This document shows, piece after piece, positions 28,278-37,557 of a DNA stretch of 64,000 bases (the first letter of the stretch is position 1; each line of letters opens with the position of its first letter). The DNA lies in NCBI GenBank assembly GCA_014859445.1, contig JACUUC010000003.1:1-64000 (forward strand), given 5' to 3'. The notes under the pieces are model-generated. The model worked only from the letters and a program-made list of their open reading frames with translations, made no database searches and was not told where the DNA came from. Made by a program: the position numbers and the translations under genes. Source of the stretch: Bacterioplanes sp. (GTDB taxonomy: Bacteria; Pseudomonadota; Gammaproteobacteria; Pseudomonadales; Oceanobacteraceae).

Positions 28278-29468
28278 ATGACAACCCCATCTTCAACAGA
28301 CCGGTCAGGCTGGTCTGTTTTTGCTATTTTTTTACGTTTAGGCCTGACCTCTTTCGGTGGACCGATCGCACACTTGGCCTATTTTCGTGAGGAATTTGTT
28401 AGCCGCCGCCAGTGGCTCAGCGAACAAGGTTATGCCGATCTCGTGGCCCTTTGCCAATTTTTACCAGGGCCTGCCAGTAGCCAAGTCGGTATTGCCATCG
28501 GCTTTCATCAAGCCGGATATCGAGGGGCGCTGGCCGCCTGGCTGGGTTTCACCTTACCCTCCGCCCTTGCGCTAATCGCCTTTGCCATCGGCATTAGCCA
28601 CTATGCCGACAGCCTTGCCAGTGGTGTTTTTCAGGGTTTAAAAATTGTGGCCGTGGCCGTGGTCGCACAAGCCGTATGGGGAATGGGCAAAACACTGTGC
28701 CCAGATACACCTAGGCAATCTCTGATGCTCGTTGCCAGCGTGGTGGTCTTGCTACTGCCTAATACATGGACTCAAGTGGCGGTGCTTCTTGGCGCGGGCG
28801 TCATTGGCTGGCTCTGGTTTCAACCCACACCCCGTCAAGACAACTCAGTTTATCTCGGATCACGGCGTGCAGGAGCAACGTGGCTGGGTCTATTTTTTCT
28901 GTTATTGATTGCGCTACCCATTGCCGCCACCCTCTTTCCGAGTAGTACATTGGCGGTGTTCGACAGTTTTTATCGTGCCGGTTCATTGGTATTCGGTGGT
29001 GGTCATGTGGTGTTGCCGCTACTGCAGGCGGATGTCATGCACAACAACTGGGTGGACAGCGATGTGTTTTTAGCCGGTTATGGTGCAACCCAAGCCGTAC
29101 CCGGCCCACTCTTTACCTTTTCAGCATTTTTAGGCGCTTCCATGGACGCGTTTTCATCGCCTTGGCTGGGTGGTATGCTGGCATTAATCGCCATTTTCAT
29201 TCCGTCTTTTTTGTTGATATTGGGCGCACTGCCCTTTTGGGAGTCGCTGCGCCAACAGCGACCAACACAAGCGGCACTGATGGGCGTTAATGCCGCCGTG
29301 GTTGGCGTGTTACTCGCCGCACTCTATGACCCCGTTTGGACCAGCGCCATGCACAGTGCCAAGGACATGGCACTCGGCTTACTGGCTTTCTCTGCCCTGA
29401 TGTTTTGGCGTATACCGCCGTGGGGTGTGGTGATTGCGTGTGCCGTCATCGGTGGGGTGTGGTTGTAG
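28278..29468 (+). CDS. chrA: Chromate transporter ChrA
   Basis: This 396-aa two-domain member of the CHR family exports chromate. Both halves carry the family motif: FLRLGLTSFGGPIAHLAYFREEF with QFLPGPASSQVGIAIG in the first, and FYRAGSLVFGGGHVVLPLLQ with TQAVPGPLFTFSAFLGA in the second. It lies 32 bp after the ZnuD-like gene on the same strand, so read-through from the zinc operon is possible. No chrB regulator is near. Confidence 0.9.
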   Translation: MTTPSSTDRSGWSVFAIFLRLGLTSFGGPIAHLAYFREEFVSRRQWLSEQGYADLVALCQFLPGPASSQVGIAIGFHQAGYRGALAAWLGFTLPSALALIAFAIGISHYADSLASGVFQGLKIVAVAVVAQAVWGMGKTLCPDTPRQSLMLVASVVVLLLPNTWTQVAVLLGAGVIGWLWFQPTPRQDNSVYLGSRRAGATWLGLFFLLLIALPIAATLFPSSTLAVFDSFYRAGSLVFGGGHVVLPLLQADVMHNNWVDSDVFLAGYGATQAVPGPLFTFSAFLGASMDAFSSPWLGGMLALIAIFIPSFLLILGALPFWESLRQQRPTQAALMGVNAAVVGVLLAALYDPVWTSAMHSAKDMALGLLAFSALMFWRIPPWGVVIACAVIGGVWL

Positions 29469-29483
29469 AAAACCACGCCCTCA

Positions 29484-30473
29484 CTAAAACCGACGACTGA
29501 ACCGACGTCGATACTCCGTTGGCGTTAGTCCGGTTTTTTTGCGAAACAAACGGCGAAACGAACTGGCGTCTTCATAGCCTACGTCGTTCATCACCACATC
29601 CACGGTGCGTTCTGTTTCTTCCAATAATTTTTGTGCCGCCTCAATGCGAATCGACTGCACATAGGTATTGGGCGGCATATCCAAAGCGGCGTTAAAACGA
29701 CGAATCAAGGTACGCTTCGACACACTGAAACGATCCGCTAACGCTTCCACCGTAAACACATCGGCATAATGGCTTTCTAGCCACGCTTGCACCTGCTTAA
29801 TCAAATCGTCTTTGTGTGGTTTTGCCAAACGCATCAACGAATACGACAATTGGCTGTCTCGACGATAATCAATCACAAACGCTTTCGCCGTTTGAATGGC
29901 GGCATCAAAGCCCACATGGCGTTCAATCATGTGCAGCCCCAAATCAAACCACGCCAACCCACCCCCAGCGCAATAAATATGATCGTCGCGCGTTATTAAC
30001 TGATCGGCTTTTAAATCCACATCGGGGTATTGCTGCTCAAAACGTTCTTTAAAGCCCCAGTGAGTCGTGGCACTGCGACCACGTAAAATACCGGCTTCGG
30101 CCAATAAAAAATTACCGGTGCAGTTACCGGCAATGGTCCAACCTGCGCGATCGGCGCGCTGCAATAAGGACAGTAAGGCGTCATTGTCACGCAGCACCTC
30201 ATCAATATGACCACCGATGGTGGGCACAATGATGGCATCCACGTGGTCGATGTCGTCGTAACTCAAATGCGCGCCCAACTGCAGGCCATTGATGCAACGA
30301 ATGGGTTGACCATCGGGGCTGGCGATGCGCACATGAAAATGCCGTTCGACGGCATCGCCTTGGATTTGATTCCAAGTAACGCCAGCTAGGGCAAACAAAT
30401 CCACCACGCCGGTAATGGCCGATGCCAGAGAGCGGTCGAATCCAATCACGATAATATTCAGCATAATTGTCAC
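29484..30473 (-). CDS. GlxA-family transcriptional regulator (DJ-1/PfpI plus AraC HTH)
   Basis: This 329-aa regulator has an N-terminal class-I glutamine-amidotransferase-like DJ-1/PfpI domain (about 1-195, with the nucleophile-elbow region IAGNCTGNFLLAEAG) and a C-terminal AraC helix-turn-helix (about 225-325, VDVVMNDVGYEDASSFRRLFRKKTGLTPTEYRRRF). The start is either GTG 30473 or ATG 30464; neither has a good ribosome site. The inverted repeat CACTTA/TAAGTG (30471-30488) overlaps the start and could be an autoregulatory site. It is divergent from the acyl-CoA dehydrogenase gene, its most likely target. Confidence 0.88.
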   Translation of the reverse strand: MTIMLNIIVIGFDRSLASAITGVVDLFALAGVTWNQIQGDAVERHFHVRIASPDGQPIRCINGLQLGAHLSYDDIDHVDAIIVPTIGGHIDEVLRDNDALLSLLQRADRAGWTIAGNCTGNFLLAEAGILRGRSATTHWGFKERFEQQYPDVDLKADQLITRDDHIYCAGGGLAWFDLGLHMIERHVGFDAAIQTAKAFVIDYRRDSQLSYSLMRLAKPHKDDLIKQVQAWLESHYADVFTVEALADRFSVSKRTLIRRFNAALDMPPNTYVQSIRIEAAQKLLEETERTVDVVMNDVGYEDASSFRRLFRKKTGLTPTEYRRRFSRRF

Positions 30474-30571
30474 TTATGGCTTTAAGTGTGGCTATATTGA
30501 CGATTAACCCACGGCATGACAACCCTGATACTGGTCATAAGAGTCATTTAATTGCCCTTTGGAGTGTCCTC

Positions 30572-32374
30572 GTGTCAAAACTGATCAGTGTGAAAGACCT
30601 CGAATTTTTGCTGTACTCGGTATTTGATGCCGAGCAACTCACGCAAACACCGCATTATGCCGACCACGACCGCACCACGTTCGATGGTATTTTGACTACC
30701 TCCGCACGCATTGCCGAAACGTACTTTGCGTCACACAACAGCAAGGCGGATGAGCACGAACCGCAATTTGACGGTAAAACCGTGACCACCATTCCGGAAG
30801 TGAAAGAGGCTTGGCAGCATTTTGCCCAGTCTGGCTTACTCAATGCGCGTCATACCTATGAAGACGGCGGCATGCAGTTACCGTCATTGATTCACATGGC
30901 AGCGAACGCGTTTTTCATGTCGGCCAATCCATCCACCGCCGGTTATCCGTTTTTAACCAGCGCGGCCGCCAACGTCATTCATGCGTTTGGCAATGACGAA
31001 CAAAAGTCGACGTTTTTACCTCCGATGTTCGATGGCCGTTTTGCTGGCACCATGGCGCTGACAGAACCGGATGTGGGTTCATCACTGGGCGACTTAACCA
31101 CCAAAGCGATTCCCGCTGCCGATGGCACGTACCGGATCAAAGGCCAGAAAATGTACATTTCTGGCGGCGACCAAGACATTACCGACAACATTGTGCATTT
31201 GGTGCTGGCGCGTATTGAAGGCGCCGAAAAAGGCGTGAAAGGCATTTCGCTGTTTATTGTGCCGAAATTCCTCACCAATCCCGATGGCACACTGGCCGAG
31301 CGCAACGACGTGCAACTGGCTGGTTTGCTGCACAAAATGGGCTACCGTGGTACCACCTCAACCGTACTGAGTTTTGGCGAGCAGGATCACTGCGTCGGCT
31401 ATTTAATCGGCGAAGCTGGCCGTGGTCTGATGTACATGTTCAAAATGATGAACGAAGCGCGTATTGGTGTGGGCTTGGGTGCCGCCATGATTGGTTACCG
31501 TGGTTACCTGGAATCGCTCGATTACGCCCGCAACCGGCCTCAAGGACGTGCACCGGCAGAAAAAGATCCGCACAGCAAACCGCTGAACATCGTTGAACAC
31601 GCCGATGTGAAGCGCATGTTGTTGGCACAAAAATCCTATGTGGAAAGTTCGCTGGCACTCTGTTTACTGGCGGCCCGTCTGGTCGATGAACAAGAAGCCA
31701 GCACCGATGCGCAGCAGCGCGAAGACAGCGGCATGCTGCTGGATTTAATCACACCGGTGGTGAAATCGTTTCCGTCGTTTTATGGCCCTCGCGCCAATGA
31801 TTTGGCCATTCAGGTCTTAGGCGGCTCTGGCTATACACGCGAATATCCGGTGGAACAATGCTACCGCGACAACCGTCTGAATCCGATTCACGAAGGCACA
31901 CACGGCATTCAGTCGTTGGATTTATTGGGCCGGAAATTGTGGCAGCACAATGGCAAGGGCCTGAAATTATTAATGGCGCGCATTCACGCCACCCTCGCTT
32001 CCGCCAGTCAGAAAACTGAGCTGGCAACACTCGTGGGCGAATATCAAGCCAACCTAAAAACCGTACAGGAAACCACCTTATTATTAGGCGGCGCATTGCA
32101 AAAAGGTCAGGTCACAGAGGCATTAGCCAATTCAGCCTTGTATCTGGATATGATGGGCAAAACCATCATTGGCTGGCTGTGGCTGGAAATGGCCGACAAA
32201 GCGCTGAATACCTTTGCTGACTCTAACGCCGAAGATGATCAGGCGTTTTTAGCCGGTAAGTTACAAGCAGCGCAGTATTTTATTCGTTGGGAATTACCCG
32301 AAGTACAGCATCAAGCGCGCCTGCTGCAAGGCCTTGATCGCACGTGCTTGGATATGCAGGCGAATTGGTTCTAA
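30572..32374 (+). CDS. Acyl-CoA dehydrogenase, large DmdC/AcdA-like type
   Basis: This FAD enzyme of 600 aa belongs to the long acyl-CoA dehydrogenase group with an extra C-terminal domain. The frame opens at 30467, but GTG 30572 (VSKLISVKDLEFLLY) has GGAG 7 nt upstream and matches the family start, which also frees it from overlap with the divergent regulator. It has FAGTMALTEPDVGSSLGDL, KGQKMYISGGDQDI, the catalytic-base region QVLGGSGYTREYPVEQCYRDNRLNPIHEGT and the C-terminal four-helix bundle. The group includes 3-methylmercaptopropionyl-CoA dehydrogenase DmdC, but the substrate is not decidable. A crotonase gene follows beyond the repeat region. Confidence 0.9.
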   Translation: MSKLISVKDLEFLLYSVFDAEQLTQTPHYADHDRTTFDGILTTSARIAETYFASHNSKADEHEPQFDGKTVTTIPEVKEAWQHFAQSGLLNARHTYEDGGMQLPSLIHMAANAFFMSANPSTAGYPFLTSAAANVIHAFGNDEQKSTFLPPMFDGRFAGTMALTEPDVGSSLGDLTTKAIPAADGTYRIKGQKMYISGGDQDITDNIVHLVLARIEGAEKGVKGISLFIVPKFLTNPDGTLAERNDVQLAGLLHKMGYRGTTSTVLSFGEQDHCVGYLIGEAGRGLMYMFKMMNEARIGVGLGAAMIGYRGYLESLDYARNRPQGRAPAEKDPHSKPLNIVEHADVKRMLLAQKSYVESSLALCLLAARLVDEQEASTDAQQREDSGMLLDLITPVVKSFPSFYGPRANDLAIQVLGGSGYTREYPVEQCYRDNRLNPIHEGTHGIQSLDLLGRKLWQHNGKGLKLLMARIHATLASASQKTELATLVGEYQANLKTVQETTLLLGGALQKGQVTEALANSALYLDMMGKTIIGWLWLEMADKALNTFADSNAEDDQAFLAGKLQAAQYFIRWELPEVQHQARLLQGLDRTCLDMQANWF

Positions 32375-32404
32375 TGACGAGCGTTGCTCGGTGATGCTTT
32401 GATA

Positions 32405-32476
32405 TCGCTCGGCCGTGTTTTAACGGTACTTTGACATCGCTCGGCCGTGTTTTAACGGTGCTTTGACATCGCTCGG
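32405..32476. repeat. 32-bp tandem repeat, about 2.3 copies
   Basis: The unit begins TCGCTCGGCCGTGTTTTAAC and recurs at 32405, 32437 and 32469 (the last copy is cut after 8 bp). Units are nearly identical, with no spacers. Origin unknown. Confidence 0.85.
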
Positions 32477-32490
32477 TGATACGATGACGT

Positions 32491-32589
32491 GTTGCTGGAG
32501 TCGATTCACGAACACGCCGTAAACCCATCCATGGGGGCTCGAGTGCCACATCCATGTGGCACACGGTTCGTTCATCGACCACCAGCAAC
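32491..32589 (-). repeat. Long imperfect palindrome with CTCGAG hairpin repeat, copy 2 (minus orientation)
   Basis: The ends, GTTGCTGGAGTCGATTCACG and the complement of its partner at 32566-32589, pair over about 23 bp with few mismatches. Inside lies the CTCGAG module in reverse: on the minus strand GTGTGCCACATGGATGTGGCAC, CTCGAG, then TTTACGGCGT. The inner stem TGCCACA/TGTGGCA is compensated relative to the other copies (GTGCGCC/GGCGCAC), so the hairpin, not the bases, is conserved. Confidence 0.75.
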
Positions 32590-32633
32590 GTCAGCTCACC
32601 GTTTCAATACCATCGAGCTATTTCAATAACAAC

Positions 32634-32975
32634 GAGCGATGTCTGCAAAACAGCGTAAAGCAGCAATACCGCGCCATGATTCTCAGAGCTGACCGTGTGC
32701 GCCAAGGATGGCGCACTCGAACCTCCACGGAAGGATTCACGGCGAGTCAGCGAGTGAAACAAGGCAACGTGTTGATGGGCTCTAGCAAATTCAACATGGC
32801 AAGCGAGCGATGTCTGCAAAACAGCATAAAGCAGCAACACCGCGCCATGATTCACAGAGCTGACCGTGTGCGCCAAGGATGGCGCACTCGAGCCTCCATG
32901 GAAGGATTCACGGCGAGTCAGCGAGTGAAACAGGGCAACGTGTTGATGCGCTCTAGCAAATTCAACATGGCAACG
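32634..32975 (+). repeat. 171-bp tandem duplication with CTCGAG hairpin repeat, copies 3 and 4
   Basis: Unit 1 spans 32634-32804 and unit 2 32805-32975, both beginning GAGCGATGTCTGCAAAACAG. They differ at only a few bases. Each carries the GTGCGCC/GGCGCAC hairpin, CTCGAG (or CTCGAA) and ATTCACGGCG. The start of a third unit's end piece (CAACGTGTTGATG) follows directly. Confidence 0.9.
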
Positions 32976-33012
32976 TGTTGATGCCATCTATAAAAAACAA
33001 ACAGGTATTCAC

Positions 33013-33795
33013 ATGAACGAAAAAATACTGATCGAAAGCAGCGACCATATTCTGACCATTACCTTTAATCGGCCAGAAAAAATGAACGCCCTCGACCCAG
33101 AGAGCTTTTACCTACTGGCACAAGCACTGCACCGCTTACAACACGACAATACCTTACGCGTCGGTATCATCCAAGCCAACGGCGAACACTTTACCGCCGG
33201 ACTGGAACTGGAAAAATGGGCACCCATTTTTGCTAAGGGTAAAATGCCAGAACTCCCCGCAGAACACCTAGACCCCTACGGCATCAGCGGTGAACTACTC
33301 ACCAAGCCCCTAATCATCGCCGCACAAGGCATTTGCTACACCTCCGGCCTAGAACTGCTTCTCAATACCGACATTCGTCTTGCGACCGCCGAAACACGCT
33401 TCGCACAACTGGAAGTCAAACGCGGAATCTACCCTTGCGGCGGTGGCACCGTGCGGCTGCCAGAAGAAATCGGTTGGACACGAGCGCAACGATACTTACT
33501 CACCGGTGATGAATTTACCGGACAACAAGCGTATGAATGGGGCATGATTACCGAATTATGCAGCGCCGACACCTTACAAAACCGTGCTCGTGAATTGGCA
33601 CTGCGCATTGTCTCCGCCGCACCGCTCGGCGTGCAGGCCGCGTTGAAATCCTCCAAAACCGCACGCCTGCACGGTGACACTGCGGCATTAACGCACGTGT
33701 TTGACGACATGCCAGCGGTAATGCGCAGCGACGATGCCATGGAAGGTGTAAAATCCTTTATGGAACGGCGCGCAGCGGTCTTTACAGGACGTTAA
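33013..33795 (+). CDS. Crotonase-family protein (enoyl-CoA hydratase/isomerase-like)
   Basis: This 260-aa crotonase has the oxyanion-hole segments EHFTAGLELEKW and GICYTSGLELLL. Aligned by eye with classical enoyl-CoA hydratase, the first catalytic Glu is kept (Glu134 in FAQLEVKRGIYPCGG) but the second is replaced by Arg160 (GWTRAQRYLLTGD). A simple hydratase reaction is therefore doubtful; isomerase, thioesterase or other crotonase chemistry is possible. It may serve the same pathway as the acyl-CoA dehydrogenase upstream, from which the repeat region separates it. Confidence 0.85.
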   Translation: MNEKILIESSDHILTITFNRPEKMNALDPESFYLLAQALHRLQHDNTLRVGIIQANGEHFTAGLELEKWAPIFAKGKMPELPAEHLDPYGISGELLTKPLIIAAQGICYTSGLELLLNTDIRLATAETRFAQLEVKRGIYPCGGGTVRLPEEIGWTRAQRYLLTGDEFTGQQAYEWGMITELCSADTLQNRARELALRIVSAAPLGVQAALKSSKTARLHGDTAALTHVFDDMPAVMRSDDAMEGVKSFMERRAAVFTGR

Positions 33796-33802
33796 TCCGA
33801 TA

Positions 33803-34261
33803 CTACATCGCCTCAGGAAAATCAGGCGCATCACCCAAGTCGGGGGTCAGCGGGTTATCTGGCTCGTTATCCCCCCATTGACTGGCCAAATAATCGTGAA
33901 TGGCCGCGTCGATTTTGTCCTGCATACCGGCCAGCCCTTGATTACCGAATAAACGATTAAACTCAAAAACGTACGGATGATGCCCCACCATGGCAATATC
34001 AAAACCACCATGATCAATCCCCAACCCCAGCGCTAACTTTTCCACCAACGCACACGCTTCCGGCGGCAAAATACCCGTTTCAATCTGCCCGCCTTTGGCC
34101 ACGTTATTATAAAAGCCCTGCTCCGCTTGAATACGCCAGTAGCCACCGATAATGCGGTTACCCACCCACACGATGCGCAAATCACGATCAATGGGCAAAT
34201 ACTCTTGCGCATAAATCACGGGCGTCTGTGCCAAAAGACCCAAAAAAAGCACAAATATCAC
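33803..34261 (-). pseudogene. 5'-truncated RimK-like ATP-grasp gene remnant
   Basis: The 152-aa frame matches only the C-terminal half of an ATP-grasp ligase: QEYLPIDRDLRIVWVGNRIIGGYWRIQAEQGFYNNVAKGG-type strands and the Mg-binding GGFDIAMVGHHPYVFEFNRLFG. Whole proteins have about 300 aa. The first codon would be a GTG with no ribosome site, and a TGA lies in frame just upstream; no N-terminal half occurs in the remaining 80 bp before the chemoreceptor gene. The frame is otherwise intact, so loss of the 5' half may be recent. Confidence 0.65.
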
Positions 34262-34344
34262 TATTGATAAAACTATATTTCATTCACGACCTATACTGAA
34301 ACAAACCAGCGATACGATACCGGCTTTTGCAGAGCGGAGTGCTT

Positions 34345-36480
34345 ATGAAGTCCCTACAGTCCCTACCCTTACGCAGCAAACTGTTTGCCATTACGTTAAC
34401 CGCCATCTTATTGTTGGCCGCCGTGTTAACTTGGCGCAGTTATCAAGGCATTACCCAGCTAAGTAACGACATTGCCGCACAAAGCACCGATAATTTAACG
34501 CGCGCAGCGGTGCAACAGCTGCAAACCGAAACCCATGCCTACGGCGAACAAATCAGTAATTACCTGAACGCGGCATATCGCATTCCGTTAACCATTGCCG
34601 CGATCATCAGCGACTCCATGCAGAACACCTACACCAGCATGTTGCGCGAACAAGTCAGCGAAATGCTCGGCTCCGCACTCAAAGCCAACACCGACATCAG
34701 CTCCAGCTATGCCCAGTTTGAGGCCAATGGTTACGATGGGCTTGATGCCGAGTTCATTGCATCGGGCTTAATTCATAGCTCAGAAAGTCGAGGCAGCTTA
34801 GAAATTTACTGGGTACGTGACGATGACGGCAGCCTTAGCCAAATCAAAGTAGACGACCCTGATGAAAAATACTTTGATGCCCGTAACGAATTTGGTATCC
34901 GTGAATCGGAATGGTATTTGTGTGGCCGTGACAAGAAAGTACCTTGCCTCATGGAGCCCTACTTATACGAAATTCGCCCCGGTGAAAACCAACTAATGAC
35001 CAGCCTCACCGTGCCCATCCTGTCCAATGGACAATTCAAAGGCCTAACGGGTGTGGATGTGAATTTGCCCGTCTTCCAACAACTGACCAAACAGCTCAGT
35101 GCGAACTTGTATCAAGGAGCCGCCAAGGTCACCTTGCTAAGTGAAATGGGATTGATTGTGGCTTCCAGTCACTATCAAGAGCACACTGCCCGCCCCATTA
35201 CCGAAGCCCGTCCTCAACATGGTACTCGCCTGCATCAGCTGCACCAACAAAATGGCCTATGGATCAGTGACGACACCATTCATGTTGCTCGCGCCATCAG
35301 CATACCCGCAGCAAACAGTACATGGTCACTCATCATCGAATTACCGCTGAATGTCGCGCTGGCCGATTTAGCCGCACTGACCGAACTCATTGATGGTGAA
35401 CAAAACTCCGTCTTAGCCAGTCAATTACTGCTTGCCGTCATTCTTGCCGCCATGGCCATGGGCGTCATTACCTTATTAATTCGCTCCATCACCGAGCCGC
35501 TGCACACCTTAAACAAGCAGGTACAGCAACTGTCCAGTGCCGAAGGCGACTTGTCACAGCGTTTGCAACTGGATACCCATGCGGAATTGATCGAACTCAG
35601 CCAAGGCTTTAATCGCTTCTTAACCAAGTTACGCGATCTGGTCATGAGCTTAAAAGACGTTAGCCAAGGCGTGCGTGAACGTTCTAACGAAAACTTGGGT
35701 ATCAGTCAGCAAACCCGCCAAGGCACAGACGCTCAGCAACACGAAATGGATAATGTCGTGACCGCCACGCAAGAAATGTCGGCCACCGCACAAGAAGTGG
35801 CACGCATCGCTTCCGACGTTGCAGTCAAAACCAAAGACATGCACGGCAACATTCGTCAGTCGCAGCAACACTTATCGGGTTCGGTTGACACCGTGCTCGA
35901 ACTCAGCAGTAACATGCAAACCGCCAGCGAGTCCATCAGCAAAGTGTCTGAACGCTCCGAAGACATCAACCGCATTTTAGTCGTGATTCGTGGCATTGCC
36001 GAACAAACCAACCTGTTGGCACTGAACGCGGCCATCGAAGCGGCTCGAGCAGGCGAACAAGGCCGTGGTTTTGCCGTCGTTGCCGACGAGGTACGTACGC
36101 TTGCCTCGAAAACCCAAGAGTCCACCGAAGAAATCAACAGCATGATTGGCAGCTTGCAAGACGAAGTCAAAGCCGCGGTCTCCATCATTGACGACGGCAG
36201 CAAAAAAGCCGAATCGGCCATGGAATCGACACGATCCGCGCACTCATCATTGCACGAAGTGGTGCAAGCCATCAGTGAAATTTCCGACCACATCGACCAA
36301 GTGGCAACGGCCGCCGAAGAGCAAAGCAGCGTCAGTGAAGACATCACCCGTAACCTAACAGTGATCGGTGATGCCACCAATCATCTGGCCGAGCTGGCCC
36401 AGCAAGCCAGCGGTAGTAGCCATCACGTGAACGAACAACTGGATCAACTGGATCGTCAACTGGGGCAGCTACGAACCTAA
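34345..36480 (+). CDS. Methyl-accepting chemotaxis protein with dCache sensor
   Basis: This 711-aa chemoreceptor starts at ATG 34345 with GGAG 7 nt upstream; the frame runs back to a TTG at 34327. A first membrane helix (about 10-30) is followed by a large periplasmic double-Cache domain (about 40-340, with [22 protein letters not shown]-like and [21 protein letters not shown]), a second membrane helix (about 355-378), HAMP, and a signalling domain with the conserved tip [20 protein letters not shown]. The ligand is unknown; dCache domains often bind amino acids. No CheB/CheR-binding pentapeptide is visible at the C-terminus. Confidence 0.93.
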   Translation: MKSLQSLPLRSKLFAITLTAILLLAAVLTWRSYQGITQLSNDIAAQSTDNLTRAAVQQLQTETHAYGEQISNYLNAAYRIPLTIAAIISDSMQNTYTSMLREQVSEMLGSALKANTDISSSYAQFEANGYDGLDAEFIASGLIHSSESRGSLEIYWVRDDDGSLSQIKVDDPDEKYFDARNEFGIRESEWYLCGRDKKVPCLMEPYLYEIRPGENQLMTSLTVPILSNGQFKGLTGVDVNLPVFQQLTKQLSANLYQGAAKVTLLSEMGLIVASSHYQEHTARPITEARPQHGTRLHQLHQQNGLWISDDTIHVARAISIPAANSTWSLIIELPLNVALADLAALTELIDGEQNSVLASQLLLAVILAAMAMGVITLLIRSITEPLHTLNKQVQQLSSAEGDLSQRLQLDTHAELIELSQGFNRFLTKLRDLVMSLKDVSQGVRERSNENLGISQQTRQGTDAQQHEMDNVVTATQEMSATAQEVARIASDVAVKTKDMHGNIRQSQQHLSGSVDTVLELSSNMQTASESISKVSERSEDINRILVVIRGIAEQTNLLALNAAIEAARAGEQGRGFAVVADEVRTLASKTQESTEEINSMIGSLQDEVKAAVSIIDDGSKKAESAMESTRSAHSSLHEVVQAISEISDHIDQVATAAEEQSSVSEDITRNLTVIGDATNHLAELAQQASGSSHHVNEQLDQLDRQLGQLRT

Positions 36481-36544
36481 CAAGTAGGCATCGAACAAGC
36501 CCATCAACTCATACCAGCAGCGTCTTACTCAGAAAGACGGACAC

Positions 36545-36573
36545 AAAAAAGGGGAATCAACGATTCCCCTTTT
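36545..36573. terminator. Bidirectional intrinsic terminator
   Basis: GGGGAATC and GATTCCCC pair around AAC, flanked by six A on the left and TTTT on the right. It separates the converging chemoreceptor and Tim44-like genes. A run of TTTTC repeats follows on the right. Confidence 0.88.
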
Positions 36574-36635
36574 CTTTTCTTTTCTTTTCTTTGCTTCGCC
36601 GATCCGTTACTTAATCAGCAAACGCGATCAACCGC

Positions 36636-37541
36636 TTATTCCGCTTCAATACCCACCAACATCCACGGTGAACCATCAACGGTTAAATCACGCTCTAAGT
36701 GCCATACGTCGTAGATACCGTCTTCCGACTTTTCCAGCGCATCACGACATAAACCACGGAACAACAAACTGATTTCAGCGACCTCACCTTGACGACCTGC
36801 CGCCACGATTTCTGCCGATAACGACACCACCTCGGTTTGTGGTGGCACCATTAATCGGTTGCGTTGCTGCTCTAAGGCATCACACAAGGCTGGGCTGACG
36901 TAATCACGAATGACCGTCATGTCGCCATCGTTCCATGCGTGCTGCAAGGTGCGGTAATGCGCCAACGCCCCCTCAACAAAGGCATCGGCATCAAACCCTT
37001 CAGGTAAATTAATCGCGCTGGCATGACTGGAAAGCGGCGATGCATCAAACCCCTCAGGTAAATTAACCGCACTACCGGATGATACCGAGGCAGATGACGA
37101 AAAAGGCGCTGACGACTGACGCGACTGCACACCGTCAGGCATACCCGCATACGCTGGTGCTTGTGAAGCGCGCAGTCGGCGAAACAGCCAAATGCCGCCA
37201 CCCACAATCACCAACAACAGCAGGATATCCATGAACTGAATCCCCTCAAATGCGCCGCTGCCTAGCAGGTAGGCAAACATGCCACCGACCAACAAACCAC
37301 CCAGCATACCGCCCATCATGCCCGTACGGCCTGGTTGTGCGGCGTTCTGCCCTTGCTGATTTTGCTGCTGGCTCTGTTGTTGGTCTTGCTGTCGCTGACG
37401 CTGCTCCGGTGCATTACGCTGTTGTGCCGGTGTGGCTTTTTTGCCAAAACCACCACCGCCACCTAAACGACGAGCATCCGCCTCGGCAACCCAACCCACG
37501 GTGAGTAACACCGCCAGTGTCATGGTAAACAATGATTTCAT
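36636..37541 (-). CDS. Tim44-like domain membrane protein
   Basis: This 301-aa protein starts at ATG 37541 behind GAGGAAT; the longer frame to 37661 is not credible. It has a signal peptide (to about ADA), a Gly-rich then Gln-rich low-complexity stretch (residues about 25-70), two hydrophobic segments around a Gly/Met-rich turn, and a C-terminal Tim44-like domain (about 175-300, AFVEGALAHYRTLQHAWNDGDMTVIRDYVSPAL). A short internal duplication, NLPEGFDA, occurs twice. The Tim44-like domain in bacteria may bind lipid or translocon components; function unknown. Confidence 0.85.
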   Translation of the reverse strand: MKSLFTMTLAVLLTVGWVAEADARRLGGGGGFGKKATPAQQRNAPEQRQRQQDQQQSQQQNQQGQNAAQPGRTGMMGGMLGGLLVGGMFAYLLGSGAFEGIQFMDILLLLVIVGGGIWLFRRLRASQAPAYAGMPDGVQSRQSSAPFSSSASVSSGSAVNLPEGFDASPLSSHASAINLPEGFDADAFVEGALAHYRTLQHAWNDGDMTVIRDYVSPALCDALEQQRNRLMVPPQTEVVSLSAEIVAAGRQGEVAEISLLFRGLCRDALEKSEDGIYDVWHLERDLTVDGSPWMLVGIEAE

Positions 37542-37557
37542 GCAATATTCCTCAATA

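Larger units (their letters stand above)
32375..33012. other. Gene-free repeat region between acyl-CoA dehydrogenase and crotonase
   Basis: This 638-bp stretch holds no credible gene. It consists almost entirely of repeats: a 32-bp tandem repeat, a roughly 100-bp imperfect palindrome with an internal hairpin, and a 171-bp tandem duplication carrying the CTCGAG hairpin module. Long frames on both strands across the duplication exist only because 171 is a multiple of three. It may separate two genes that once formed a fatty-acid oxidation operon. Confidence 0.75.

Noticed and set aside
32405-32476. 32-bp repeat considered as CRISPR or integron attC sites
   Set aside because: Direct tandem units without spacers, no cas or integrase gene, and no attC core-site pair.
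32556-32987. Long frames on both strands (about 140 aa plus, 127 aa minus) across the repeat region
   Set aside because: They span the 171-bp duplication, which preserves frame because its length is a multiple of three; the proteins are internal repeats with no family features or ribosome site.
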